In this document: positions 13,601 to 25,795 of the stretch, piece after piece
How the letters are laid out: every line of letters starts with the position of its first letter
How positions within the stretch are numbered: the first letter of the stretch is position 1
DNA from: Blattamonas nauphoetae
Taxonomy: Eukaryota > Preaxostyla > Oxymonadida
NCBI GenBank assembly: GCA_033064195.1
Contig: JARBJD010000083.1
Coordinates: forward strand, 124,001-188,000
DNA: 64,000 bases
Direction: 5' to 3'
The notes under the pieces: model-generated
Told to the model about the DNA's origin: nothing
The model's input: only the letters and a program-made list of their open reading frames with translations
The model's database searches: none
Program-made: the position numbers and the translations under genes

Positions 13601-16600
13601 GGGAGAGTTGTGGAGAATACAAACGGAAGGAATAGAGATGTGATTGGTGTGAAGAAATGTTCGATGACAGACGCAAGAAGATTTGGTCCGAGCCAGGAGG
13701 GCGGGTTGATGGTGCACAGAATGACGACGAAATCGAGCAGAGTACGAAACAGAACGAGTTGGCACTGCATCAGAAACGGGTCTGTCTCTCTCTTCTCGAA
13801 AATCCCAGTCAATAAACGAACAACGAGAGAGTGGAGTGTGCTGGAGTGTTTTGAGAGACCAAGGACGATCAGAAGGAAGAATAATGTCGGAGCGAACGAG
13901 ACAGATGCGACGATTGGAAGCAGATCCTTGCGGTGTGCTTTCATCAACGAGATGAGAAGATTCAGTGAGTCGATCTGAGCACTCTGGAACTCTCCTTCGG
14001 TTAAATCAAAAATATCCGTTCGAAGAGATTCCATCGACAGCAGAATCAAGACATCTTCGATTGATGTGATTTTGTACACACCGAAGCCAGGGCCAACACC
14101 ATCGATGTCGATTGCTTTGCTTTCTGGAGTGACTGGGTTCAACATTGGAATGATGGGAGAGGGTTGAGAATCATTTCTGGGTCCGATGAGGAACGACCGA
14201 AAGTTTCTGTTTGTGTAATCCACAAACCGGCGATGATCGTTGATAAGCAGCTCAAACTCGTCTTGTGGCATCGAAATCAAATCGAAGAAAAAGTTCGGCT
14301 TTGACAGGATTCGAGCCGGGCTCTGAAATTCGAGCTGGTATTGTGTTGTGATGGAGCAGATATTGAAAGGAGTAACAGGGATTTCGGGTGTGTTGACAGT
14401 GAATTCGGTTGGTCGTGTCTTTGGAGGTCGTATGAGGAGAGGCATCTCGATTGAGACGCCGGAGAAGAGAAGACACACAATTTGAACGAGTCGGAGGAAG
14501 AAAAGAACGGCGTTTGGTTGGTGGAGAGTGAATGGGAGACCGCCATCTTCGGATTTGATTGTGATCGACTGGATCGACACTGGGACGAGCTCAAAAGCAT
14601 ATTTGGCCAGATTCTCGTTGAGAACTCGCGGAGAGACGACTCCGCGTTGAGATTTCGATGATTCGGGGGTGTCCAAGAAGGCTCCGAGGATTCTCAGTGA
14701 ACCAGCGATGATGCTGAAAGGGAGTGTGCGAGGAGGAGAGGGGAGGAATGTTGATGAACGGGTGATGAGAGGGTATTGCTGGAGAAGAGCGATGATTGCT
14801 GAGATACACCCGTTCACTGTAAGATAGAAACAGAAATGAACAATATTCAACTCACTCATCGTTGTGAATTCCACATAATTGGTCGTTTTTGTTTGGATGT
14901 ACGTTTTGATTTCAGCGTCTGCCGATCTGGTGATTGTGTCGACGTCGTGTCGATCTGCGATTCCTCTGAGGAAATTCAACGCGGTGAGAACATCGCACAA
15001 ATCTGAAACCACTTCTGATCCTTTCTCCTTCTCGTCTTTCTCATCATCTTTCTCCTTCACGTCATCTTGGGATGGAGGTGGGGCGACTCTTTGTGACTCA
15101 GCCCACTTAGGAGATGATTGTGGGGTGAAAGAAGAAGGGAGTTCTTTTGGTGGATCGAGAAGCAATCCCCAGTTCGTCCCTTTCTTTGATTTCATGATTT
15201 GATCGAGCACATTGAACACAATTCCATAAATCGGAGCTAGCTTTCGACATTCAATCGACAGAATCGATGATGTCGACTCCAACACCCTCAAATTCTTGGC
15301 GAGTGGGATTGTTCCATTTCGTGGATGGGTGGTTCTTCTGACGGGAGGCGTTTTGGGATAAAAGCGGGCGAGATTGTTGAGAGGGTCTTGTGTGTCAGCC
15401 AGCATGTGAGGGATTCCTGCCTTTGCATAATCGTCCACAGCTTCGGACGAGAGATCGGTGGGAAGAACTGAGATCCTCAAATCAGCTTCTGCTTCGTGGA
15501 TCTGCATCACTTCAAACACTTTCATCATCGAATGAGATAAATTCTGGCCTTGAAATTGCAGTCGAATGGCCGAGGGAGGTGACACATCAAAATATGAAGC
15601 GATTCGAACTCGAAGAACTTGGAAGGTGTCTTCCCGATTCATCGAGATCTGAGTGCGTCCATATGGTTCAATCAACAAATACAGTTTGATGAGCTCGGTT
15701 GCCGGGATGGGCTTCTCAACTGACTGTTGTGGGGTGGTTGATGGTTTGAAAAGATGGGTGAAAGGAAGGAGGATGGACAACGAATTCTCTGTTCGGATAA
15801 TCTGCTCTGGCAAAGTGTACACAGAATCATCTTTCAACGGAATCGCTGTCCCTTCAGATGAAATCGAAGAAATGATTGTGTTCAAACACTTCTCGTGAAG
15901 AGCAGTGAATCGATTTGCTTTCACAGGTGGCGCGAGAAGGTTAAACAGAATATCCAAACACGGATTCAGTTCAATAGGCTCTTCGCTGAATCTGAGAAGA
16001 GAAGGAGCGAGATTGGGTTCAGACGAAGTCGGCCAGTTCAATCCACATTCCCAAAGTTCATCGAAAAGCAATATTGTATCGTCATCGTCATGAAACAGCT
16101 TCTCCAGCTCGAAGGAGCCGTTGCTGTTCTTTTTCAGTCCTCCTGCGGCGAGGTTGGCGTGGATGAAAAGTGATTTGAGGATTGTTCCGACGTGTGGAAT
16201 TATTGATGGGTCGAATTCGGTCAGATCAAGCAAGTTTTGACTCTTATGAAGAAGCATCACAGAGCTCATGCTTGGAGAGAGTGCGTTGGGTGATGTTGGG
16301 AGCTTGCTGTCGATGTCTGAGTCATCTGGAGGCGATTGGCTTCGACCCAAAGTAAGGGCCGACCCGATTCGGCTCAAAAATGAAGATTTTCGTTTATTCT
16401 CGACAGCGACGGTTTTTGTGGGAGTTCCTGGTGGTGTAGCTATAGAATCGGGTGGAATGGGAGGTGTGTCTTTGTCTGTTGTTGCGATGCTCAGACGAGA
16501 TTGACGGGCCGTTTGTGAATGGGTGTTGATCTTCGGTTTTAGCACTCCCATCGATAATGAGGAGGGAGAATTGATTATATCGTCTGTCGTTGGAAGAGGG

Positions 16601-19179
16601 GCTTTGACTGTCTTCGAAATGGAGTTTGTGGGCACAAGACTTTTCACAAGTTGCATGAAAACGATTTCTGTGTGCTCTTTGTTTGTGGATTGTCGACTCC
16701 AACGAGATTGGGCTGGAAGGTGTGTTTGGACGCATGAGGAGACACATCCAATCAATTTATCAACCCATTCTTCGGCTTCACTCTCAGTAAGTGATCCCAT
16801 CACAACTTCAGACCATATTTTGTTCAGACTCACAGAGAAGATTACATCGTTTTTGTTTCCTTTTTCTTTTTTGTCCATCGTCCCCAAAAGCTTGGCTGTA
16901 GACCCAGAGCGATTTCTGGTGGTGATAACACCCACTTCTGGAGTTGTTGACGTGCTCGTGGCTGTCAGTTCTTTGATGAAATATAACGAGAAGATATGGA
17001 TCACAACGTCCTGTAGTTCACTTATATGCTTTGAATATGTGCTAAATCCGAAATATGACTTCTGGAGGGCATCTGGGAAGAGAGAGTTCGATTTTCGAAT
17101 CATCGATTCTTTTGTTCCTTCGAGTGCGACAATTCGACTGCGGATGTGATTCAGATTCATCAGAAGATTGTCAAAAAGATTTGTTTTTTCGATCAAATTG
17201 TAAATATCCTTTTTACTTTCTTGAATCGCCTGTTTGTGATCAAACCCCTTCATGGCTTTCGAGTCGTTCACAAGATTGGTGTGGTAGACCGCTTCGAGTG
17301 TGATAAGAAGTGACATGATTGGAGGGAGGAGATGTGAGTTCACAAAAGACATTGGAATGCTCAACGAGAACATGTGGAGCAGCATTTCAAGAGTCTCCTT
17401 GTTCCGAAGCTCTGTGATCGCAGTTGCAAGATAGGTGGTGAGAGATTGATGTAAATCACGAGAGAGAACACATATTAGCGGGCTTGTGGGGTCTTCTGGA
17501 GCCACAAAACGGAGAAGGATGAGGAGGGCACGGATGACCTCTTTGAAGCCTGTTTGGAAGTTCTTTGTAATTGTAGTCGTTAGAAATGAGCAGAGAAGGG
17601 AGATATCATCTGCTGAGATGACATTATCGTAGAAACTGTGGGATTCCAGGCCAAGGTGTGGGAATTGAAGGAAACAAGGGATTGTGGCAAGAATCTTCTG
17701 GATTGATAGAACAATGTTCTGTTCCTGTTTGTCTTTGACATGGGGGACTTCTGGGATGTATGATTGACGATGGTCCTTCAGTTTTGTTGTGAGAGTTGGT
17801 GGGAGTGAGAAAAAGTTCGAGAGAACATGAAGAACGAAATAAGCTTGCTGGTTGGAAGGAGATTCCGAATAGGAAGTTGAAAGAAGAGTATATATTCGAT
17901 CAGCGAGACGATCAGGTCGTGAGGCAGTCAAAATGACATGAGGAGAGATCGTAAGTGGGTTGACCAAACACGACGGCTTGTTCGACCGAGAAGAGTCCGA
18001 AAACACTTCTTCAAATTGTTCTAAATTGAATAGACATTTATCCTTATCCTCTCCATGCGTATTAGAAGATGGGAGGAATCGACATTGGATCGATGTCGCG
18101 AACGGTAGAAGGATCGATAATCCCACTTCATGGAGGTGTTCATCCGTTGATTGTATAGCTTTTGTGGCGACAAGAACACTCATTTTTTCAATTACTTTCG
18201 TTGCCTCAGTAAACGGCTGAAAGAATGAGATGAGAAGGGAGGAGTGTCAAACAGTTACAATCCTTGTCAATGTTTCGATCATCAAAATGACAGTTCGAAG
18301 TTTGTAGGGCTTCTCGAGTGGAACTGTCCCAAGGTTGAGTGTTGTGCTGAAGAATGAGTTCATTGGTGACACGATTTGTTTGAAGAGGTTCATTCGATCT
18401 TTGAGACTCGAATTGGCCAACTGACCCAAGAATGAGTGGAAAGAAAAATAAATACGAGAATAAAGATCTTCAGAATTGAAAAGAACGAATCGAAAGTCAT
18501 TTGTTTCTTGTCATCCTTTTCTTGAGAGTGCTTGAAGAAAAAGGTGGCCACATTGTGGAAAAATTGGGCATCAAAGAGCTCCATTGTCAGATCAAATAGG
18601 AATGTCCGATAGTAAGTCCTATTAGAGAGTTCTTGGGCGATTCGAGATGACGAAAGAGATGGAGATTGGATTTTGATATGGTCAGGATTTTGATCAAGGT
18701 GCTCAAGAAGAGAAATGGAGATCAGTGATGCAAAGAAGTCGACAATTTCTTGCGTGAGAGGGAGTTGTGCGATGGTCAGGAGGATCGGCTTGAATGACAT
18801 AATGCTTCGGAAATAGAATTGATTATAATCATAAGAGGTTGTTCTATGTTATGAAAAGGTGATTAGTGATGAAGAGAACAAACATTTGGCGACGGAAGCT
18901 CAGATAGATATTGGAGATTATTGACGTTACTTTCCTGAAGATGTCGTCATTGAGATCGGAAAACGCGAGAGAAGACAACCGTGATCGTAAAAGGGTTATA
19001 TTATGGAAGTATGAAGAGGCTATGAAGATGAAATGGGAGAGAATTTGCTGAATTCGAAAAATGGTGAATGGCAAACGAAATTTCGATTCTCCTTGTAAGA
19101 AAATGATGTCCGAGACTAATTCATCGAAATTCTTTTCGGACGGTTGAGTTGCAGGTTCCGGAGTCAACTCTGTTGTCAT
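4693..19179 (-). CDS. Giant ubiquitin-specific protease, USP9X/USP34-like
   Basis: This is a cysteine deubiquitinase (peptidase C19) of about 4,776 residues. Exons: 19179-18884, 18843-18456, 18420-18259 and 18216-4693, the last containing a further 39 nt intron at 14817-14855. The summed length is an exact multiple of three, which supports the splice calls. Mostly helical ARM/HEAT-like sequence flanks a Ubl-like stretch (about residues 1130-1185) and the USP core. The Cys box YIGLFNPSILCYMN puts the nucleophile near residue 2080, a zinc-ribbon pair CTGC...C follows, and the His box NSGHYYSLI puts His near 2403, followed by KWFTFNDAHV and CFGG. CFGG after the His box and the long helical flanks are typical of USP9X/USP24/USP34, which are usually 2,500-3,600 residues, so this one is unusually long. 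It is expected to be cytosolic. The ATG at 19179 is 27 bp from the start of the next USP gene. Confidence 0.9.
14817..14855 (-). other. In-frame 39 nt intron hidden in the giant USP open frame
   Basis: On the minus strand the segment starts GTGAGT and ends TATCTTACAG, with a pyrimidine-rich middle. Its length is 13 codons without a stop, so the frame stays open whether or not it is spliced. If retained it encodes a hydrophobic run (IVHFCFYLTV) that breaks an otherwise ordinary helical stretch. Its length matches the gene's other introns (40, 35 and 42 nt). Confidence 0.8.
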
Positions 19180-19206
19180 TGAAGAGAATAATGGATTGAT
19201 CAAATA
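19180..19206. promoter_or_regulatory. 27 bp spacer between divergent USP start codons
   Basis: The inferred ATGs of the giant USP (19179, minus) and of the second USP (19207, plus) face away from each other with only 27 bp between them. Each first exon is open, in frame and joined to its downstream exons by good splice sites. Any core promoter must therefore overlap this spacer and the first codons, unless one protein starts further downstream. No TATA-like box is evident. Confidence 0.5.
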
Positions 19207-21919
19207 ATGTCGTCTCGACACCCTAATCAAACAGTCGACCATTATTTAGCTCCACAAAATCTTCAACTCTTCATCAATAATTTCAAGACGAAACTCCAAT
19301 CTCCTACGTTGTCCTCACTGCCAAATGACTTTAACATCATTTTCTCGAATGCAAAATGGAGTTATGATCACGGTGATCTCTCATCATTTCAGTATTTGTG
19401 GGACTTTCGAATATTTCTCCTTAACCAGCAAAATTTCATCCTCGAAATCCTGTTCTCCAACGAACTGAAATCCTCGAACGACAAACCGAAAGAAGCGGGG
19501 AATCTTTTCAGAAAACGAATGATTTCAGAGGGATTATTCAGCAAAGGTTTGCTGGCTGATGAAACAAGTCCTGGACTCGTCTGGTACCTCAAGTTTCTTG
19601 TCGAAGTTTGTTTTTTCTGATCTCAAGTGTCTAGGCATTATTTGCGCAAGACAAACTTCCATTCGATTACACCTCTCCGACCTTTTTTACAACAGTTGAC
19701 ACTCTTATAAAAACACAGACAAATCCTGGAACGAAAGCGGTTTTGACAAAGATGGCGAACATAAAACAGACCAAACAATCGTTAATGTACTCGAGTGACA
19801 AGGGGCATGACAACCTGAACTCAACCCTCACGAGATCATACTCACAGCTGCTTCCTCCAGCTATCATCGAGCATCGACAACCACTCCAAACTCAGATCGC
19901 CAATCACCCCAATCAACCATCCACACAACTTCAGCCACCTCAGGCTCCCCCCAACTTTCCTCCTCAGGGAACAACTGTGAATATTGGAATCACACCAACC
20001 AGATATCCACCAAACTATTACAGTCCTTCTTCCAACGTGTTGCCACAAACTTATGGAGATACTGCAGTGAACTCACAAGTGATGGCCGTTTCTCCTCTCC
20101 AAACATCAACAACCCTTCACCCACCTCCTGCACATCATCCACCGACAAACACTCATCAACCTCAAGCAGTACCTCTTCCTGTCTTGATCAGAAATGACAT
20201 AATGATCATTTCTCGCCTCAACAACGATCAGAGGTCCGAATATCGGTTGTCTGGGCTTCAAAACACCGGACTCACATGCAATCTCAACAGCGTCATCCAG
20301 GCCCTCAACCAAATCCCTCTCTTTGCCACCGTGTGCTAAGTTGTTCATTTTCATGACAACTTCTCGTTTATTGTCTTTTTGTTCAGATCTGCCAGCAATA
20401 CAGCAGTGTCACAAATGGATATCTTACGAAAGCATTTAACGACGTCTTCGAATCAATCAAAAACTCTGTCAGCAAGGCCAAGATGTATTTTTCCTGATTG
20501 CCCATTTTTTTGATTCTCCCCTCTCATAGTGGAGATCTCACGTCGGTTAACATGGATCCCTTCATCAATTCGATCCACTTCCCGGGATTTGATGCTCGAC
20601 AGATGAACGATGCGAACGACTTCTTCACCCGATGCATGAGTGCCTTAGCTGATGAACACAAAGTCTGAAAACAATCCTTATCATACAACCATCCTTATTT
20701 CTCATTTCATCTTTCTCCCTCAACCCCAACTCTTCTCATCGTTTATTTTCCCTCTCCCTTTTCTTTTAGGGATCACCGTTAGCTCAGTCCATGTCTTCTC
20801 TCTTCGGAGGTCAACGCGCACGAATCCTCGTCAGCCCAGCCAAAACAGACCGTGTGTTCATTTTTTCCGACTTATTCTCTCCTGTCTCAGCGACTAAATC
20901 CATTACGACTGTCTTCACCGAACGGTTCTGGGATTGGAGTGGTTTGTTTGATCCTGTTCTGAACACATCTCTTATTCGATGTACTCTCTGCTCATCAACT
21001 GTTTCGCTTCTATTTTTTTCGTAGTTCCCATTTCTCCGAAAAATACACTACAAGAAGCGCTGGAATCCATGGGAGATCCACAAACACCTACACAAGGACA
21101 GGACAATGTAAAAGTGGTTTGTTCGCACGTTCATTTCATCCATATTGCTATCTTTGCTTCTTTTTCAACTCCTTCTCTCATCTATCTCCATCCTCAATCT
21201 TCTTTCTCATGCTTATCATTGTTCTCCTCCTCCCCACAATCTTTCTCCAAATCCAGCGAGAACTCATCTACTCCCTCCCACCAGTGCTCTTCATCTCCCT
21301 CCGTCGCTGGACATCAGGCCCCGGTGGCTTCCAAAAGAACTACGGCCAATTCATCTTCCCCGACGAGATCAACCTAAAATCCCTGCTAACCCCCCTCTCG
21401 TCAGCTGAAATAATGGCCGCAATGCAAAAACGAAAGCAGATCAAGGAAACGAAGGCTCAGGGGGATCTGTCCAAGACGATGATCATCCGTCAATTCGAAT
21501 CAGACAAAGAACTCACCAAACTCTTCAAATTCAACGAGCCCCGCAAAAAAGCTCAGACAATCTGCTTCCAACCCAACTTTTTGACCCTTAATACGCCACA
21601 GGAGTTTGAGAACGAACGGGCGGAGAAGAAGGAGAAGGACGCGTACTACAAATCCGAACACAATTATATTCTGGCGGCTGTTCTTGTTCATAGCGGAACT
21701 ATCAGCTTCGGGCATTATTATTCGTATGTCCGTCTGGGATTAAACAGTGTGGACGGACGAAAGAAAAACCAATGGGTGAAATGCGATGACTCACGAATCT
21801 CACTTGTGACGAAGAAAGAAGCAACTGAGGAGCAGTACGGTGATGGAAGCCGATCGAATACGGCGATGATGCTGATGTATGTGCGGAAAGAGACAATCCA
21901 GGACATCAGTAAGAGATAA
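19207..21919 (+). CDS. Ubiquitin-specific protease (USP family), seven exons
   Basis: This is a second C19 deubiquitinase of about 763 residues. Exons: 19207-19605, 19635-20330, 20387-20484, 20530-20662, 20770-20980, 21025-21116 and 21257-21919, with introns of 29, 56, 45, 107, 44 and 140 nt. The exon lengths keep one frame throughout; the 20980/21025 junction is the least certain. The N-terminal half is helical, followed by a Pro/Gln/Thr-rich linker. The Cys box GLQNTGLTCNLNSVIQAL gives Cys near residue 348; LPPVLFISLRRW, the His box HSGTISFGHYYSYV (His near 696), WVKCDDSR (Asp near 720) and MMLMYVRKE complete the fold. Unlike canonical GNTCYMNS it reads GLTCNLNS, so the residues around the cysteine are altered while the catalytic set looks complete. 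It pairs head-to-head with the giant USP. Confidence 0.87.
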
Positions 21920-22173
21920 CACTTCACGTGTTTAAGCGGTTTTTCTTTGTTATGTTTCACAGCACCTTAGTTCACACACACATGCAACTGTTTTGTCCAG
22001 CGATAGTCACAGTACTTCGGGATATGGGCCAGATCCAAACCTGGAATCTTCAAGTTCGATGCTTTTGGGTTCTTTGAACCTCTGAAGAATTGCATGATGC
22101 TCAATTTCGATACGAATACAAGATACTGGTTGGAGAAATAAGAAGTTGTCATGGAGAAGGAAAATCATAGATG

Positions 22174-22650
22174 ATAGTACCCGGACAAACCCGTTAGAGC
22201 GGATAAACCCGTTAACCCTTCCAAAGGGACGAAACAGTCTCCCCTCTTCATCTTAATTCTCCTTCCACTTCACATTCATGCATTTCCTCATTTTTTTTAA
22301 AACTAGAGTTCTTCATGAAAGAATGATTGTGAAATGCAAAGCGAAAAGTGAACGTTGTTTTTTGAACGAAGTTGAACAAATCTATTTCCGAGAACTAGAG
22401 GGATCATGTGTTGCGAGTCGAGCTTTTCATGGTCAGAATAACTTGCGCTGTGTCGTCGTTGACATTTCATCCATTTGAATAGACCCATTGTCTTTGATCC
22501 AATCTCTGAAAGAGTCACAATTCCTTCCAGAATTCTCACTAGGGTTTTCTTACAGGTACAACTGATGAGTCGTGTGAAAGAGATGATATATGTGAAATGG
22601 GGGATGTTTTAACGGGTTTATCGGAGTTAACGGGTTTATCCGACCACTAT
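22174..22650. mobile_element. Short TIR element (MITE-like, about 480 bp)
   Basis: Imperfect terminal inverted repeats of about 40 bp frame this stretch. Each end holds two copies of a word close to CGGATAAACCCGTTA, reading inward. No coding potential is seen inside and no clear target duplication was found. It lies just downstream of the stop codon of the ARM/SPRY gene, in the interval (21920-22659) between that gene and the USP gene. Confidence 0.6.
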
Positions 22651-22659
22651 GACAAAGAT

Positions 22660-25600
22660 TCAGAATGTCACTGTTATCTCACCGGAGAGGGTCACAGCCG
22701 ATGAATTCTCCACCTGTTTGAACGACTTCACTTCAAAAGCATCGTTGGAGGTATTGCATATCACCTGTGGAATGTGAACAGGAAGAGAAAGAGAGACAGC
22801 GAGTATGACAGAGGCAGGGATTCCTCGAGCGAAGACTTTTGATTGCACAGAGTTCACAAACAAGTGGCACGTGTGCTCAACCATGTCCACCTCCAGAACC
22901 ACCTCGTCACCTGTTTTGAACGACACGAGACCCGATCCGTGATTTGTGTAGGTCTGACCTTTGTGACATTTGATAAGACTACGACTAGGAACGATGATGA
23001 TGAACCATGACAGACTTATGCGCACAGAAGGTGAGAGAAGCTGAAGAAGAAACATGAAAATGGAGATGGACAAACTGTTGGTCCAGCCAAGATATTGCTT
23101 ATCTGGAAAAGGTCCTTCGGTTGATTCAATGAAGCCAATGCCTGTTTTTGTGAATGAGGGATTGAGAGCACACCAAAATTTGTCACAGAAGTGCATTGAA
23201 TAATTCGAAGAGCGCTGAGGACAATGAAAAGGGAAAATGACAAACAGCTGCCAGATTCCCTGTTGACCAGGACGGATCAGAAAGAGAATAATGATTAAAT
23301 GAAGAGCAGACTGAGCTGAGAGGATAGTCGAGTGTCACTGTCGAAGGGCTTCCAGTGTACTGTGTGACTTTGAAAGTGTTTCCTGTTTGGGTGAATGTGG
23401 TCGGATTTGAGGAAACAGCTTTGATCTCCGAAATCACAGCGAGAGGCTGACGTTGGTTCTGTCGGAGTTCGGCGATCAGTTTTTCCATCTCTTCTTTCTC
23501 TCTCTTCGCTTTCTCCTGTTCTTTCAGGATTGCTGCTTCTTTCTCTCTCTTCACCTGTTCTCGCTCCTCCTTTGCTTGTTCTCTTTCCTTCTGAAGCTGT
23601 CGCTCCATTTCCAGCCGATTCTGTATCAGTTCTGCTTCGAACGACTTCTTCTGTTCTTCCATCTTCGAACTCATCATCTTTTGAACACTCTCAAAATCTG
23701 ACCCTCGCACTCCAATCACTCCTTCCCGACACCATCCCCCCATCACTCCAAACACTTCCGCAAACACAACGCCACACACACTCCCAGCCACTTCCTTCAC
23801 CACAATTGAACTCTCCCGAGCAATCTCCACTTTCTCTGTCTCCTCTTCTCCTTTCTTCTCTTCCTTCTTCTCTCTCCCACCTTCATCACTTCTTGCATCA
23901 CTCCCAACAACCCTTCGCTCGCTCTCTCCATCCCATCCCCGCAGCACGCCAATCAGTCCCGCCCGCACCACTCCAATCCCTCGAACACATCGACCCACAA
24001 AGTCTGTGGCGCCTGTGTCCTCTCTCTCCCACGACACACTCGACAGAGCCTCCGTCTCTTCGCTGCTCACCCACACTCCTCGACGACTCACTCCAACCCT
24101 CTCCTCTCTCCCCCTCTCTCTTCCGTCTTCACTGATTCGCAACGGTTGTGCTGCTGATTGTGAGGTGTTCGTTGTTTGATGAAGTTGAGTGTTCTTCGCT
24201 GTCCCTTCTTGTTTCGCTGATCGTGCTGAGTCTCTCCCGTTCTCGTTGTTCCTCTTTTGTTCTCTTTCTGCGCGCACCACTGCCATCTTCAGCCCAATCC
24301 CAATCTCCCCCAGTGCCACCACCATCCCACACCGCACCATCGCATCTGGGTGTGTCCGAAGCGAAGACACCAGCCACTCCACAATCCCACTCTGAAGGAA
24401 CACTTCCACTTCCGACTCACACGACAGGCGATGTGTGATCAGACTGGAAGAGCGAGAGATGACAGAGAATGAGGAGAGGGGAAGGATGAGAATGGAGGAA
24501 GGAAGAAGAAAGGGAGAGACGAGGATTAGACAAACCCAATCGTCGAAATGGCTGGTTCCGATATTCTCGCGTTTGTGTCCTAAAATACAATCAATTGAGA
24601 AAAGATGAAGGAAGGAGACAATTCATACTTGAGAGAGGGCCAGAAGCGAAGGAAAGTGCTTCGAAAGTGATCCGACTTCATTCTTCGAAATCACTGCAAG
24701 AATTGTGTCGAACAACACTTGAAATCCAACCTGCCATTCACATAGATATACAAAGAAGGAAAAAGGAGTTGATTAGAACGATGAGGACGAGTGGAAGATG
24801 AGATACAGGGTGGCCCAGAAGTAGTCTAACCGTATGGGTCGATCACTTTTCTTCGATCATGTGCAATTGACGTCAATGGACTTTCTCTTCTTTCCTATGC
24901 TTCTAAATTTCCCTTCTTTTCATTTCACAAGTGCTTCCTCGACTGTAGTCTCAATGGATCTCATGAAACAGAACTGACTCCGTTTTTTGAACACTCCTTT
25001 CTTGAGCTGACAAGGATTGTTGATCAACGAAACAGTGGTGAAATGAAAAGAAGTTAAATTTAGAAGCATTGTAATGAGGAGAAAGACGATTGGTGTCAAC
25101 GGAATTTGTTCGACGAGAAGTGATCGACCCATAGGGTTAGACTACTTCTGGGCCACCCTGTACAAAGAATGAGGAAATTCACGGATTGGAAGGAAGATAA
25201 AGCAAGAACGAGAATCACACCCGCAATTCAGCTCCAAGATTAAGACTCAATTGATTTCCCAAGATTGGAAGGATTCTCCCCTCCATCAATATTTCGGCAA
25301 CGTGTTTCTTGTTTCCTGAGTCTGAAATAGAAACAGATGATCATCAACCACATTTAAGACAACAAATAGAATACAAAAGAATGAAGGTTTTTGGTCCATG
25401 TCACCTCAAGAAGTGTCTCATCAAAACAAACGGAAGATAAGAAAACATTCCCTCGAACCAAGAAAATACAAACCGTCCAGACACAGATTCACAAGTTCTT
25501 TCGATATTCCAATCCGAATCTCGTCTGATTCTGTTTCCAGCTTTCCCACTTTCTCATATAATTCTTTCATTTCATCTGAACTCGTCTGCACATAAATGGA

Positions 25601-25695
25601 TGAATAATAACATAGGATAGAGCAACAAGGCACACATCTCCAATTAAACCTGCTGGCATGACTGTAGTTGAGGAGTTATCTGGGTTTGACAACAT
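22660..25695 (-). CDS. ARM-repeat / coiled-coil / SPRY-like protein, multi-exon
   Basis: Exons inferred from splice sites: 25585-25474, 25321-25221, 24730-24629, 24579-24536, 24443-23312, 23259-23076, 23040-23016 and 22984-22660. Together they stay in one frame for 675 codons. A short first exon from the ATG at 25695 is likely but needs an unusual donor (GTCATG). The protein begins with a short coiled coil, continues with ARM/HEAT-like helices (ILMEGRILPILGNQL, LQSGIVEWLVSSL), a long charged coiled coil rich in KREKEE, and a SPRY-like domain (GNTFKV, GIWQLFVIF, YLGWT, FKTGDEVVLEVDM). ARM and SPRY folds both bind protein partners, so a scaffold role is likely; the exact function is unknown. 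Two introns in the SPRY part are only 35 and 31 nt. It has smaller paralogues at 26665-27907 and 45122-46367. Confidence 0.72.
24806..25160. mobile_element. Tc1/mariner-type MITE inside an intron
   Basis: This 355 bp element starts CAGGGTGGCCCAGAAGTAGT and ends with the inverted copy, flanked by TA on both sides (24804-24805 and 25161-25162). The repeats extend for about 45 bp. A second inner inverted pair built on GTGAAATGAAAAGAAG makes much of the element palindromic. No transposase frame is present. It lies wholly within the intron 24731-25220 of the ARM/SPRY gene; without it and one TA, that intron would be about 133 nt. Confidence 0.88.
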
Positions 25696-25795
25696 TGTGA
25701 TGAACTTGTGTGACTCAACTTCTTTGTGTTGGGTAAGATCAAATCACCTGGAAAATCGTTTTTTCTTTTTCATCACACCCTAACGGAGATCGTTG

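Noticed and set aside
4762-18220. Many plus-strand frames of 60-200 codons opposite the giant USP gene
   Set aside because: They are antisense to a well supported coding frame and of low-complexity or shadow composition, with no domain or splice support.
22660-23312. Calling the SPRY part of the ARM/SPRY gene frameshifted
   Set aside because: At first the frames seemed broken, but three introns of 52, 35 and 31 nt with GT-AG ends restore one frame and a complete SPRY pattern.
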